From contig NZ_JAMBOI010000001.1 in NCBI RefSeq assembly GCF_023715535.1, positions 186,001 to 250,000 of the forward strand: a DNA stretch of 64,000 nt. Direction: 5' to 3'. Shown here in pieces: positions 1 to 8,994 of this stretch; the first letter of the stretch is position 1, and every line of letters begins with the position of its first letter. This stretch comes from Sporosarcina luteola (GTDB taxonomy: Bacteria; Bacillota; Bacilli; Bacillales_A; Planococcaceae). The position numbers and the translations under genes are program-made. The notes beneath the pieces were generated by a model that saw nothing but the letters and a program-made list of their open reading frames with translations, did no database searches and was not told the DNA's origin.

Positions 1-724
1 CAAGTGATGTTCTCATCCCAGCTTCTGATCGCTCACGCTTCAACACAGACACGCCGAGATCATCCAAAATCCCTTCGTCATCGTCGACAGAAACATCAAC
101 GACAGCCGACATTTCACGTTTATCCGACCCGCCTTCCGAATTCCCCACTCCCAATAAGTCGACAGAAGCATCATCAAGAAGGCCATTATCGACATCCGTT
201 TGAATCAAACCCGCGGAAACGGATTTTCCATCTTCGTCGGCAGTCACATGTTTATCCAACACACCGACATGCGTCCCGCCAAGCACCGGCAGATCTTCCG
301 CATTCACTTCGACCACTCCGCCATCGAACGAACCTGTCGTCTTTTCACCTGAAACAACGTCAACCGACACATCATCCGTCAATGTCGACTCAAATTCGAC
401 CGTCGCCAACGACGCCTTTGATTCAGTTTTCTCCAGCACTGACACATCCAGATCATCCACAACGCCGTCACTTACCTTTACAGTAGCCAATGCTTCTGAA
501 GCCTCTGTCTCCGGATTGGATGGAATATTCACATTGACATCGCCAACAATCGGCACGTCCAAAACTTCCACATCAAGCACCGATGATTTTCCTTCCTTTT
601 CACTCAACACGTTCACATTAATAATCGAATCATCTTCGGCTGCAGAGACATTCGAATGCGACAAACCGAACGCAACACATAGACCAAACGTTAAAACCCC
701 AATGCTTTTAACCTTGTTTTTCAT
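1..724 (-). CDS. Secreted acidic repeat protein, C-terminus cut off by window edge
   Basis: The reading frame opens at an ATG at 722-724, 7 nt after a GGAGAGG ribosome binding site, and stays open for 241 codons to the left edge, so the C-terminus is missing. Residues 1-28 form a signal peptide (MKNKVKSIG start, hydrophobic core, cleavage near SAA-E). The mature part is rich in Val, Asp, Ser and Glu with almost no Cys or aromatic residues. A short motif recurs at about residues 87-97, 181-191 and 218-228, with the pattern G-[VLI]-[VL]-D-D-x-x-V-x-[VL]-L. It follows the next gene upstream by 18 bp, so the two are probably co-transcribed. I do not recognise the family. Export and an extended repetitive structure are what the sequence shows; a cell-surface or exosporium role is only a guess. 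Confidence 0.8.
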   Translation of the reverse strand, partial: MKNKVKSIGVLTFGLCVAFGLSHSNVSAAEDDSIINVNVLSEKEGKSSVLDVEVLDVPIVGDVNVNIPSNPETEASEALATVKVSDGVVDDLDVSVLEKTESKASLATVEFESTLTDDVSVDVVSGEKTTGSFDGGVVEVNAEDLPVLGGTHVGVLDKHVTADEDGKSVSAGLIQTDVDNGLLDDASVDLLGVGNSEGGSDKREMSAVVDVSVDDDEGILDDLGVSVLKRERSEAGMRTSL

Positions 725-742
725 TTTGCTTCCTCTCCTTTT

Positions 743-1828
743 TTACTTTATTTCTTGTAAAAAAGGATTGGTTTGGGGCGGTTGGCCGGGTGGCGCATGA
801 ACCCATTGGATTCTCATAAATTCGTCGGAATGAACCCACTGCCTACTCGACAAATAGCGGAGCATCGAAAATCCATCAACGATTCCTGTCACGAAATCGG
901 CATTTCCGTTATGAGCAACAACAGGAGAAACGACTGACGTATTTCCCGTAGTAATCGCAATCGGAATTCCATCCCGCTGCGTACTTGATTGGATAGGAAC
1001 CGCAGGCGTTTCCTGCTTAGCTGGTGTTTCTTTTTTGATCTTCGCAACGTTAACAACTTGTTTCACAGGACCCGCAACAGTTTGTAAAGGATCTTCATTT
1101 GAAATAAAAGTCGTCTCTTCAACTACTATCTGTACAGTGGATTCCGCGTTTTCCGGGAAATCAATCTCAGAAACCTGGTCGTCATTCTCCACTTCTTGAC
1201 GGGTATCAATAACCGGTTGTTCACTCACTTTGTCTGTCTGCGAATCTCTTGAAGGCGTATCAACTACTTGCGGAAGTACTGGAGTTTCATTCTCAGTTAC
1301 TTTTCCAAGTGAATCTGCCGTCTCTTCAACTTCCGCGACTTCAAAAGTATCATTCATCGTCTCTGTCGTCTTATTTACAACTTTTCCAACTTCATCAAAC
1401 ACCGGAGTAGCAACAGGGACTTCAGGCAACTCCTCCACAATCCCAGTAACTCCCGATGTCACAGTTTGAACCGTCTCTGTCGCATCTTCAACAACAGGCA
1501 CAACATTGTCAACCGTTTCTTCAACAAATTCAATAGTATGATTCACAATCTCAGAAACCGGTTGTTTAGTAGAAGGATCGACTAGGGTTTCAACCGTACC
1601 TTTTGTGAACGTCACAGCATCCCGCACCGTCTGATCCGTCCCCTCCACCGCCGACCCGACAACATCACCCACCGACTCAGTCGTTTCAGTCACCGTCGAT
1701 TCAACCTTCTCCAATACTCCAGACAAAATACCAGTTCTATAATCGCCTACCCCTTCAGCATATACAACAGATTCCGAAGAAATAAACATACAAATAAAGA
1801 GACTACTATAGAGAACCACCCATCTCAC
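743..1828 (-). CDS. Secreted Val/Glu/Thr-rich protein of unknown function
   Basis: The start is taken as the GTG at 1826-1828, 8 nt downstream of AGGAGG. A GTG three codons upstream (1837) lies inside the ribosome binding site and is unlikely. The N-terminus (MRWVVLYSSLFICMFIS) is a signal peptide with cleavage near VVYA-E. Residues about 25-180 are a long series of amphipathic stretches of the VEETVDNVV / VEDATETV type, which predicts extended helix or stalk-like structure. The rest is Pro/Thr/Glu-rich and ends in a Pro/Gln-rich tail. No catalytic motif, LPXTG or membrane anchor is visible. It is followed after 18 bp by the second secreted protein at 1-724, suggesting a two-gene surface-protein operon. 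Family unknown to me. Confidence 0.75.
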   Translation of the reverse strand: MRWVVLYSSLFICMFISSESVVYAEGVGDYRTGILSGVLEKVESTVTETTESVGDVVGSAVEGTDQTVRDAVTFTKGTVETLVDPSTKQPVSEIVNHTIEFVEETVDNVVPVVEDATETVQTVTSGVTGIVEELPEVPVATPVFDEVGKVVNKTTETMNDTFEVAEVEETADSLGKVTENETPVLPQVVDTPSRDSQTDKVSEQPVIDTRQEVENDDQVSEIDFPENAESTVQIVVEETTFISNEDPLQTVAGPVKQVVNVAKIKKETPAKQETPAVPIQSSTQRDGIPIAITTGNTSVVSPVVAHNGNADFVTGIVDGFSMLRYLSSRQWVHSDEFMRIQWVHAPPGQPPQTNPFLQEIK

Positions 1829-1921
1829 ATAAGTCACCTCCTTCGTTCACATCCGTAAATTCCAAATTACTCCATCTCCTACTCACGTACCCGGCTGACA
1901 GAGAGATAAACAAATTGCGCC

Positions 1922-2055
1922 GGTGCCTGTGCAAGGTGCATTTATGACAATTCAATCCGGAGAATGAAAATACAGAAAAAAGTCAGCTGAAAAGCTAAAC
2001 AACTGACTTCTCATTTCCACAATATACAATTGTAGCTAATAAACTGAATTGTTGC
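1922..2055 (+). repeat. GGTGCC hairpin repeat, copy 1 (first of a tandem doublet)
   Basis: It starts with the left arm GGTGCCTGTGCAAGGTGCAT followed by TTATGACAATTCA, then a central hairpin (AAGTCAG at 1980-1986 pairing with CTGACTT at 2003-2009), then the inner right arm ACAATTGTAGCTAATAAACTG. The terminal right end (CACAGGCACC) is absent because copy 2 begins directly at 2056. It lies in the 378-bp gap between the genes ending at 2207 and starting at 1828, both on the minus strand. Apart from copies 1 and 2 I see only about 80 bp of featureless upstream sequence (1838-1921). Confidence 0.9.
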
Positions 2056-2202
2056 GGTGCCTGTGCATGATACATTTATGACAATTCATCTAACTGCATG
2101 TAAATGCAAAGAAAATCCGATCAAACGTCAATATGATCGGATTTTCTTTTCTAGTTTATGCAATTGTAGTTAATAAACTGAATAGTACGCCGCACAGGCA
2201 CC
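2056..2202 (+). repeat. GGTGCC hairpin repeat, copy 2 (complete, 147 bp)
   Basis: Complete unit with terminal inverted repeats GGTGCCTGTGCA at the left and CGCACAGGCACC at the right. The central hairpin has a perfect 16-bp stem, 2108-2123 pairing with 2134-2149, and a 10-nt loop. Read on the minus strand, the stem is preceded by A residues and followed by T-rich sequence, so it can serve as the terminator of the binding-protein gene that ends at 2207. It is fused head-to-tail to copy 1. Confidence 0.95.
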
Positions 2203-2206
2203 GCTT

Positions 2207-4021
2207 TTATTCCGCCCGATATTCCGCCAAGAATTCTTTGACTTTCGCCGGGTCTGCCACGAGCTCGTTGCCTGTGTCGACTAATGGGCTAACTGTGGAG
2301 TAGGCTTTCTTCTTATTCCCTTGGTAGAAATTCAAGAATTCATCTTGGTTGATGGAATAGAGAACGGCTTTCCGCAGGTTTTCGCTTTTGGCAACTTCCC
2401 GGTCAGCTCCGTTAAATAGCAAGTATGTGACCGCATTGCTGTCGTTCTTTTGCAATACTAACTTATCATCGTTCTCAACAAGCTCATACTTCGTTTCCGG
2501 CACTCCGTTGAAGAGATGAATCTCGCCATTACGCAATGCAGACAACGAACTGTCCGCGTCTTCAATAAAACGCACTGTGACTTCAGAAATTTTCGGTTCA
2601 AATTCGCTGCCCGCACGGTATGCCGGGTTTTTCACGAAGTCCGCTTGGTAGTCGTTTTTCTTCACCAAAATATATGGACCGCTCGCATACAGATGGTTGT
2701 CATACGTTGCACCTTCCGTCACAGTCCGTTGGTCGCCGTACGGAATATCTTTATTCACATCAAACGCCGCCACGTCGTACGTATTAATGCTTTCAACTTG
2801 CTGCTTTGATACGATCCCAGCAGATTGGTGAGCCAAATAATTCAGCACTTGCGGGAAAGCCTCTTTTGTCGTCACTTTAACAACTTGATATTTCCCTGCA
2901 CTGCTGTCAGCAGCTGTTTTATCATCCACAAGTTCCGAGATTTCAGATTCAAGCCCTGCCCCAAGCGCCTCAAGGACAGACCCTTCGCCGCCGGAAACTT
3001 TCGCCTCTTCCAACTCCGCGATATCCGTCACGATTTCGACTTCCTTCATGCTTTCATGCAAGCTGTACGTCCGGTGATCCGGCACAGAATCCTTGTCTTT
3101 CGCGCGGTTCAATGAAAATACGACATCATCCGCACCAACGCGATCCCCTGTATCGACCGCTTTTCCGTCCGCCACTTTTGCAAAATTGATGTCATCACGG
3201 AGAATGAAGTAGTAATCCGTATTTCCATCGCCAATCGCATAGTTATACGAAAGCGATCCGTCCGAAACAACTTGATCGTCATCCGTCAAATTGACGAGGC
3301 GCACATACATATTCGTATTCAACGTATTGATCGAGCCGTCGTTCCCTTTAATCGGGTCAAGAGATGTCAACGATCCAATTGCCTGCTGAGTGATCAACGC
3401 CGCCGCATCGCGCTTCGCTGCATCATTGAAATCGATCGTCTCCCATGCGATCGCTCTCGATTTTGCAAGACGGACCGTATCCGGGTTCAACACATCATTA
3501 TTGATCCCTTGCGCTTTAAATGAAATATAAAGTGGCGCAATATACGCCTTCACGCCTACAATCCTCTGTTCAAGCTGCTTATACGTCTCCTTGAATTCAT
3601 CAGGCGTTTCCGTGCTCGCCTTCTCAATCAAACCATCCACTTCCGAATCATTAATATTGCTGTTATCACCATCCGATTTGAATAAAGAACGGACCGCATA
3701 ATCAGGATTCCCCGTCACAGTCGTCCAGCTGGACAACGCAATATCATAATTCCCCGCATCACGCTGCGCCTTGAAGCTGCCGTAATCAGGCTGGATATTC
3801 AATTTCACGTCAAAGCCATTTTTAATGAGCTGGTCACGGACGATATTCATGTCCTCCTCGCCAGCACTCGTTCCAAGCAACTCAATCGTCACTTTGCCGG
3901 AACCCCCGCCGCCTTTAGTCTCTCCGCTTTCCTTTTCACCGGACACATCCGATTTCGTTTTCACACAGCCCGCCAACACAACGATAAGCGCGAGCATCAT
4001 GATCAATAATCTTTTTCCCAT
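2207..4021 (-). CDS. ABC transporter substrate-binding lipoprotein, apparently circularly permuted (SBP_bac_5)
   Basis: Extracellular peptide/nickel-type binding protein of an ABC importer. ATG 4019-4021 follows AGGAG by 9 nt. A signal peptide ends in a lipobox LAGC with the lipidated Cys at residue 19, followed by a Gly-rich linker. The domain order is unusual. Residues about 43-196 match what is normally the C-terminal part of the family (LLGTSAGEEDMN, then GNYDIALSSW, then APLYISFKAQG). Residues about 213-604 match the normal N-terminal part (SLTSLDP, ADDVVFSLNRAKD at 297-309, SGPYILVK at 447-454, LRKAVLYSINQDE at 549-561). The protein stops just after DPAKVKEFLAE, the point where a normal homologue would continue into the LLTSAG segment. 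The normal-order homologue at 39999-41567 serves as an internal comparison. It forms an operon with the two permeases upstream. Confidence 0.85.
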   Translation of the reverse strand: MGKRLLIMMLALIVVLAGCVKTKSDVSGEKESGETKGGGGSGKVTIELLGTSAGEEDMNIVRDQLIKNGFDVKLNIQPDYGSFKAQRDAGNYDIALSSWTTVTGNPDYAVRSLFKSDGDNSNINDSEVDGLIEKASTETPDEFKETYKQLEQRIVGVKAYIAPLYISFKAQGINNDVLNPDTVRLAKSRAIAWETIDFNDAAKRDAAALITQQAIGSLTSLDPIKGNDGSINTLNTNMYVRLVNLTDDDQVVSDGSLSYNYAIGDGNTDYYFILRDDINFAKVADGKAVDTGDRVGADDVVFSLNRAKDKDSVPDHRTYSLHESMKEVEIVTDIAELEEAKVSGGEGSVLEALGAGLESEISELVDDKTAADSSAGKYQVVKVTTKEAFPQVLNYLAHQSAGIVSKQQVESINTYDVAAFDVNKDIPYGDQRTVTEGATYDNHLYASGPYILVKKNDYQADFVKNPAYRAGSEFEPKISEVTVRFIEDADSSLSALRNGEIHLFNGVPETKYELVENDDKLVLQKNDSNAVTYLLFNGADREVAKSENLRKAVLYSINQDEFLNFYQGNKKKAYSTVSPLVDTGNELVADPAKVKEFLAEYRAE

Positions 4022-4081
4022 AATCAATTCTCCTGTTCTAAATGTATTTATTCAACCGCCACTAACAATCCGTTAAAACCG

Positions 4082-5578
4082 TCAATCAAGCCGCGGGTCA
4101 AGCGCATCTCTCAGTCCATCCCCCAAAAAGTTGAAGGACAGCACGAGCAGAATGATGGCGAGTCCCGGGAAAACCGCCAAATACGAATGGGATTCCAAAT
4201 ACGTACTTCCGACCCGCAGAATATTCCCCCACTCCGGAATATGCGGCTCAACGCCGAGCCCTAAATAACTCAAACTGCTCGTCGCAATGACCGCCCCGCC
4301 AATCGTCAACGTCGACTTCACAATCATCGGCGCCATTGAATTCGGCACAACCTGTTTGAAGATGATCGACATATCCGAAGTTCCCAAAGCACGGGCAGAA
4401 TCGACAAAATCATAATTCGACACCATCAACACATTCGCCCGCATCGTCCGCGCATATGTCGGAATCGAGCCGACGCTGAGCGCGATGATCAAGTTCATCG
4501 TATTGGCGCCAAATGCTGCGATAATTGCAATTGCAAGGAGGATTCCGGGAATCGCGTACAAAATATCCAGTAAACGCATGATTACATTATCTGTCCGCGT
4601 ACTGTAGTAGCCCGCAATCCCCCCCAGGAATCCGCCAATGACCGCCGGAATGACAGTCGAGGCAAAGCCGACGATCAAGGAAATCCTTGCACCAAACACA
4701 ATCCTTGAAAACACATCGCGGCCGAAGTTATCCGTGCCAAACGGATAGGCCAGGCTTGGTTGCTGCAAAATATTGCCGTAATCATTTGCGACCGCGAGAT
4801 CATAATCGAACGTGAACCGGCTTACAACCGAAATTGTCAGCATGAGGATAATGAAAAACATCCCCATAGCAGCCATGGAATTCCGCGTAATCTTTTCCCA
4901 CATCACATTCCATTTCATGATGCGCGAACGGTCGTTGCTCATTGATTTCAACAACAGGCTCCATCCGAGCAGCAATGCGAAAATATTGCCCGTTACAGCA
5001 GTGAGAAGAACGATGACCGCCACAACTCCCAATGATCGCGGCGCCTCCACTTCCTTCACTGACTTCGCCACGATAATCAAAACCGCAACATGGAACAACG
5101 CGATGCCTAGCAAAACAGCCATTGCTACTGGAAATGTGTCCGTAACATACGGCTTGAAGATATTCATTGCCGAAATCGCAATGACGAACAGTTGCGTCAG
5201 GAACATATACACGGCGAAAGTGTATTCCGGCGTCTTTCGTTTATTGATGATATTGAACGCGAATGCAGCAGCAAACACATTCCCAGTCGCTAAACTGATG
5301 AGCTGCACATACCCGAGCCGCCTGGTCCCTTTCCGGATTTCTCCATGGCCAAGCAGATCGTGCTTCATTCGCCACGCAATGAAAAACTGAAATAGCGCCG
5401 TTGTTAAATAAGCGATAAAAAATGCGAACAGAACCATATTCATGTCCCCGGTCTTAAACGAGAAACTGTTCCCTAAGAAGATCAATGAGAGGATCAACGA
5501 AATGATCCATGTGAAATTCGCTTGCGGGTATTCCCTTGATACAGCCAATGCATGCCGATTTTTCAGCTTCTCTTCCAT
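4082..5578 (-). CDS. ABC peptide transporter permease, OppC/DppC type, with extra N-terminal membrane domain
   Basis: Residues about 230-498 are a normal DppC/OppC permease: YPFGTDNFGRDVFSRIVFGAR, several membrane helices, and the EAA-type loop that docks on the ATPase (SARALGTSDMSIIFKQVVPN). The usual family length is about 300 residues; this protein has 498. The added 220 residues contain roughly six predicted membrane segments (for example WIISLILSLIFLG, VLFAFFIAYLTTALFQFF) of a family I do not recognise. It lies 13 bp downstream of the partner permease (5592-7007) and upstream of the binding protein, so it is one subunit of the same importer. The extension could be an assembly, anchoring or sensing module; nothing in the sequence decides this. 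Confidence 0.88.
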   Translation of the reverse strand: MEEKLKNRHALAVSREYPQANFTWIISLILSLIFLGNSFSFKTGDMNMVLFAFFIAYLTTALFQFFIAWRMKHDLLGHGEIRKGTRRLGYVQLISLATGNVFAAAFAFNIINKRKTPEYTFAVYMFLTQLFVIAISAMNIFKPYVTDTFPVAMAVLLGIALFHVAVLIIVAKSVKEVEAPRSLGVVAVIVLLTAVTGNIFALLLGWSLLLKSMSNDRSRIMKWNVMWEKITRNSMAAMGMFFIILMLTISVVSRFTFDYDLAVANDYGNILQQPSLAYPFGTDNFGRDVFSRIVFGARISLIVGFASTVIPAVIGGFLGGIAGYYSTRTDNVIMRLLDILYAIPGILLAIAIIAAFGANTMNLIIALSVGSIPTYARTMRANVLMVSNYDFVDSARALGTSDMSIIFKQVVPNSMAPMIVKSTLTIGGAVIATSSLSYLGLGVEPHIPEWGNILRVGSTYLESHSYLAVFPGLAIILLVLSFNFLGDGLRDALDPRLD

Positions 5579-5591
5579 CTTTTCACCTGCT

Positions 5592-7007
5592 TTACGATTG
5601 TTTCATCTTCGAACGGATACGCGGGTCGAGGAATGCGTACAAAATATCAATCAGCAAATTCACGAGCGATATCGTAATCGCGATATAGACGACGCCGCCC
5701 ATAATGGCTGGGATATCTGGAATAAATTGCTTATCCACGATATAACTGCCGATCCCTTTAATATTGAACACTTTCTCTGTCACCGCAGCACCTCCGAGCA
5801 TGCCGCCAAACATCAGACCGATGACCGTAATAACCGGAATCATCGCATTCCCGACCGCATGCTTCCAAAGCATCTGACTTTTCGACAGCCCTTTAGCGCG
5901 CGCTGTAATGATGTAGTCCTCATGGATGATTTCCAGCAATGAAGAACGCATCATCCTTGCAATCGAAGCGGTGAGCCCTGTTCCAAGCACAATAACGGGC
6001 ATGATCATCGACCAGACATTTCCCGGGCTATAAGTCGCAGGCAACCAATTCAGCTTAATCGAGAAATTAAGGATGAAAATAAGACCTTGCCAGAAATTCG
6101 GAATCGATAAACCGATCAAAGCGATGAACATGAATGTCGTATCCAGAAACGAGTTCGGCCGTGTCGCCGACAAGATGCCGACCGGGATGGCAATGACAAT
6201 GGCCATGACGACGGAAAACATCGCAATCGTAAACGTGACCGGGAATTTATTCTTGATGCTCGACGCAACATCCTCACTTCCCGCAAATGATGAACCGAGA
6301 TCGAACGTCACAATTCCCCTTAATGCATTCCATAACTGGTGCAAATATGGAAGATCCAGCCCATGGATGCGATTGAATGCGGCAATTTGCTCCTTCGTCG
6401 CCGACTCACCAAGGATGTTGGAAGCGGGATCGAAAGGTGAAATATAAAGAATGGAAAAAACGAGTATCCCTACCCCGATAATGACGAACACGCTTTGGAC
6501 GAGCCGCTCCATAATGTACTTCAAAAACGGGTTGCTCATTAAAAACAGCCAACAATACATGACAATCCCTGGCAAAATCGATGCAACGAGGAATAACGGC
6601 CGGTCAAGGAGAGACAGGAAATATGCGGCATATGTCTCTTTCCGCACACCGTTTTGCGTCAGCCTTTCATCAGCCCGTCGCGCAGCCTCTTCCTTCAGCC
6701 GTGCTTCCGCCAGCTTTACCGCCTCTCTATGAATCTCTTCGCGGCTTCTCTTCTCCTCGAAAAATTCCGCTTTTCGAAGCAATTGCCCCTCGTATTCTTT
6801 TACATAATTGATCCTGTCATCTGCTAGCTCCCACTCGACTTCTGCCATCATTGCTGCATATGTACGGTCTTTTCTCTTCAATAAATAAAAGAGATAAACA
6901 AGTAAATGGAGAGGCAGCCCTGTTAAATAGAGCAGGAATCGATACATCGCCCTTCCATGCGCCTCTAGGAATGTTCTTTTGAGCAAGGCAGATACGCCAA
7001 GTTTCAT
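5592..7007 (-). CDS. ABC peptide transporter permease, OppB/DppB type, with N-terminal extension
   Basis: Residues about 160-471 are a DppB/OppB permease: an N-terminal helix, the periplasmic-type segment ISPFDPASNILGESATKEQI, and the cytoplasmic coupling loop (TARAKGLSKSQMLWKHAVGNAMIP). The normal length is about 310; this protein has 471. The extra 155 residues hold one or two membrane segments near residues 20-45, a charged Glu/Lys/Arg-rich helical stretch about 50-120 (likely coiled coil) and two more hydrophobic segments about 128-160. It is the first gene of a minus-strand operon (permease B, permease C, binding protein). A GGAAGGAGG site precedes the ATG at 7007. The two ATPase domains are supplied by the divergent gene at 7127. 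Confidence 0.88.
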   Translation of the reverse strand: MKLGVSALLKRTFLEAHGRAMYRFLLYLTGLPLHLLVYLFYLLKRKDRTYAAMMAEVEWELADDRINYVKEYEGQLLRKAEFFEEKRSREEIHREAVKLAEARLKEEAARRADERLTQNGVRKETYAAYFLSLLDRPLFLVASILPGIVMYCWLFLMSNPFLKYIMERLVQSVFVIIGVGILVFSILYISPFDPASNILGESATKEQIAAFNRIHGLDLPYLHQLWNALRGIVTFDLGSSFAGSEDVASSIKNKFPVTFTIAMFSVVMAIVIAIPVGILSATRPNSFLDTTFMFIALIGLSIPNFWQGLIFILNFSIKLNWLPATYSPGNVWSMIMPVIVLGTGLTASIARMMRSSLLEIIHEDYIITARAKGLSKSQMLWKHAVGNAMIPVITVIGLMFGGMLGGAAVTEKVFNIKGIGSYIVDKQFIPDIPAIMGGVVYIAITISLVNLLIDILYAFLDPRIRSKMKQS

Positions 7008-7039
7008 CCGTAGTCTCCTCCTTCCCTATATTGTATAAT

Positions 7040-7117
7040 CCCTATCGGTATACTATACTATATTCAAAGACTAAGTTGTTGTCAATTTAAGAATTTTCAT
7101 TTTGATGACCGATAGGG
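7040..7117. promoter_or_regulatory. Divergent promoter region with a 10-bp inverted pair
   Basis: The 119-bp gap between the divergent transporter transcripts contains CCCTATCGGT at 7040-7049 and its exact reverse complement ACCGATAGGG at 7108-7117. The right copy overlaps the ribosome binding site of the ATPase gene. The sequence between them is AT-rich with several TATA-like words. This could be a paired operator, but the distance is long and chance is possible. Confidence 0.3.
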
Positions 7118-7126
7118 GGATTTTTG

Positions 7127-8860
7127 ATGTCGGATACAGTGTTGCGCGTGTCGGATCTGCATGTTTCATTCGCCGGAAGGGAAGAAGATTTCAATGCAGT
7201 CCGCGGAGTGAACTTTGAAGTGAAGAGAGGGGAAACATTAGGCATCGTCGGCGAATCGGGCAGCGGAAAGAGCGTCACTGCACGTTCCATCATGCGGCTG
7301 CTCCCTTCCCCTCCATCGTATATGAAGCAAGGGAAAATTGAGTTCCAAGGGGAAGACCTCTCTTTGAAGACGGAAAAAGAGATGGAAAGCATCCGAGGAA
7401 AAGAGATCGGCATGATTTTCCAAGATCCGATGACTTCTCTTAATCCGACTATACGAGTAGGAAAACAAATTGCTGAAAGCCTAGTGAAGCATAGGGGTTT
7501 ATCGAAGGCCGAAGCGAAGATAGAAGCGATCGAACTGCTGAAGCTTGTCGGAATAAAAAACAGTGAGAAGCGCTTTAACCAGTACCCTCACGAATTTTCA
7601 GGAGGCATGCGACAAAGAGTGATGATCGCCATCGCGCTTGCTTGCAGACCCTCCCTCTTAATTGCAGATGAACCGACAACGGCACTCGACGTGACAATTC
7701 AAGCGCAAATATTGGATTTAATGAAGAGCATTCAGCAACGTTTCGACACGTCCATCATTTTGATTACGCATGACTTCGGCGTCGTTGCCGGGATGTGCGA
7801 CCGTGTAGCAGTCATGAAAGACGGGGAAATTGTCGAAACAGGGACGACAATTGAGATTTTCGAAAATCCGCAGCACCCATATACGAAAAAACTATTGAAC
7901 GCATTGCCCCGACTTGATGAAAAAAAGAAACCGAAACGTCCTCCTCATATTAAAGCGGGCGTGGACAAAACGATTCCGCTCGTTCAGGTCGATTCATTAC
8001 GGCAACATTTCGACAGCGGAAAAGGCGAATTGACGAAAGCGGTCGATGATATAAGCTTTCACATCCGTCCCGGGGAAACGTTAGGACTCGTCGGCGAATC
8101 AGGCTCGGGAAAATCGACGACAGGCCGCGCCATTTTGCGGCTCGACGAACCGACGGCAGGCGACATCCTCTACCAAGGGATCGCCGTCAACCGGTTGTCG
8201 AAAAATGAAATGAAAACAATGCGCCGCCATATGCAGATGATCTTCCAAGATCCGTATTCGTCTTTGAACCCGCGATTTAAAGTACTTGATATTATCGGGC
8301 AGGCACTCGATATCCATAAACTGAGCAAATCGAAGGCGGAACGGAAAAAGAGAGTGGAAGAGCTGCTCGAAATGGTCGGCCTCGAACCGGCGCACGCCAT
8401 GCGATACCCCCATGAATTCTCAGGGGGCCAGCGCCAACGAATCGGCATCGCCCGCGCCCTGGCCGTCGAACCGGACTTCATCGTCTGCGACGAACCATTA
8501 TCCGCACTCGACGTCTCCATCCAAACCCAAATCGTCGAGCTCTTAGAGGATCTGCAACACCGGCTCGGACTCACCTATCTTTTCATCGCCCACGACCTGT
8601 CGATGGTGAAGCATATTAGCGACCGGGTCGCCGTCATGTACGCCGGCAAAATCGTAGAACTGGCCGAAAGCGAGGAACTGTACAGCAACCCATTGCACCC
8701 ATACACAAAATCCTTGCTCTCCGCCATCCCGATCCCCGACCCACGGATCGAAGCAACCAAAAAGCGCCACATCCCTGAAGAAAGCCCGGCATCGGACCGC
8801 TACAACTTACGCAACGCTCAATTAGTGGAAGTATCAAAAGGCCACTGGGTCGCGCTTTAA
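7127..8860 (+). CDS. Fused dipeptide/oligopeptide ABC transporter ATPase (DppD-DppF fusion)
   Basis: Cytoplasmic ATPase that powers peptide uptake. Two complete ABC domains lie in one chain. The first (about residues 5-265) has Walker A GESGSGKS, signature FSGGMRQR and Walker B LLIADEP. The second (about 285-560) has GESGSGKS, signature FSGGQRQR and FIVCDEP. Both end in the HPYTK segment typical of Opp/Dpp ATPases. These are usually two separate genes of about 330 residues each; fused versions are known. ATG 7127 is chosen over the TTG three bases upstream because it sits 6 nt after AGGGGGA. It is divergent from the permease/binding-protein operon at 2207-7007 and almost certainly serves it. 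Confidence 0.93.
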   Translation: MSDTVLRVSDLHVSFAGREEDFNAVRGVNFEVKRGETLGIVGESGSGKSVTARSIMRLLPSPPSYMKQGKIEFQGEDLSLKTEKEMESIRGKEIGMIFQDPMTSLNPTIRVGKQIAESLVKHRGLSKAEAKIEAIELLKLVGIKNSEKRFNQYPHEFSGGMRQRVMIAIALACRPSLLIADEPTTALDVTIQAQILDLMKSIQQRFDTSIILITHDFGVVAGMCDRVAVMKDGEIVETGTTIEIFENPQHPYTKKLLNALPRLDEKKKPKRPPHIKAGVDKTIPLVQVDSLRQHFDSGKGELTKAVDDISFHIRPGETLGLVGESGSGKSTTGRAILRLDEPTAGDILYQGIAVNRLSKNEMKTMRRHMQMIFQDPYSSLNPRFKVLDIIGQALDIHKLSKSKAERKKRVEELLEMVGLEPAHAMRYPHEFSGGQRQRIGIARALAVEPDFIVCDEPLSALDVSIQTQIVELLEDLQHRLGLTYLFIAHDLSMVKHISDRVAVMYAGKIVELAESEELYSNPLHPYTKSLLSAIPIPDPRIEATKKRHIPEESPASDRYNLRNAQLVEVSKGHWVAL

Positions 8861-8862
8861 AC

Positions 8863-8994
8863 GGTGCCTGTGCATGGTGCAATTATGACAATTCACCATT
8901 TTGAATAAAAACCCAAGAGGAAGCCAATGATGTGTTGACCACATTGGCTTCCTCCTTTTTATATGCAATTGTAGTGAATAAACTGAATTGATCC
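8863..8994 (+). repeat. GGTGCC hairpin repeat, copy 3 (first of a tandem doublet)
   Basis: Left arm GGTGCCTGTGCATGGTGCAA, then ATTATGACAATTCA. The central hairpin is a perfect 13-bp stem, 8917-8929 with 8942-8954. The inner right arm is GCAATTGTAGTGAATAAACTG. The terminal right end is missing because copy 4 starts at 8995. It begins 3 bp after the ATPase stop codon, so the hairpin probably terminates that gene. The variable stem position is G8923 paired with C8948. Confidence 0.92.

Noticed and set aside
4-800. Plus-strand open frames at the left edge (160 and 94 codons)
   Set aside because: They are antisense to a minus-strand gene with a clear ribosome site and signal peptide; their composition is not protein-like.
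1922-2202. Integron attC sites or a group II intron/retron for the GGTGCC repeats
   Set aside because: The ends lack the attC core-site consensus, no integrase or reverse transcriptase is present, and the units are too small for introns. The similarity is only conceptual (conserved ends, variable palindrome).
7008-7126. Riboswitch or T-box ahead of the transporter genes
   Set aside because: The leader regions are too short and no conserved riboswitch core is visible.
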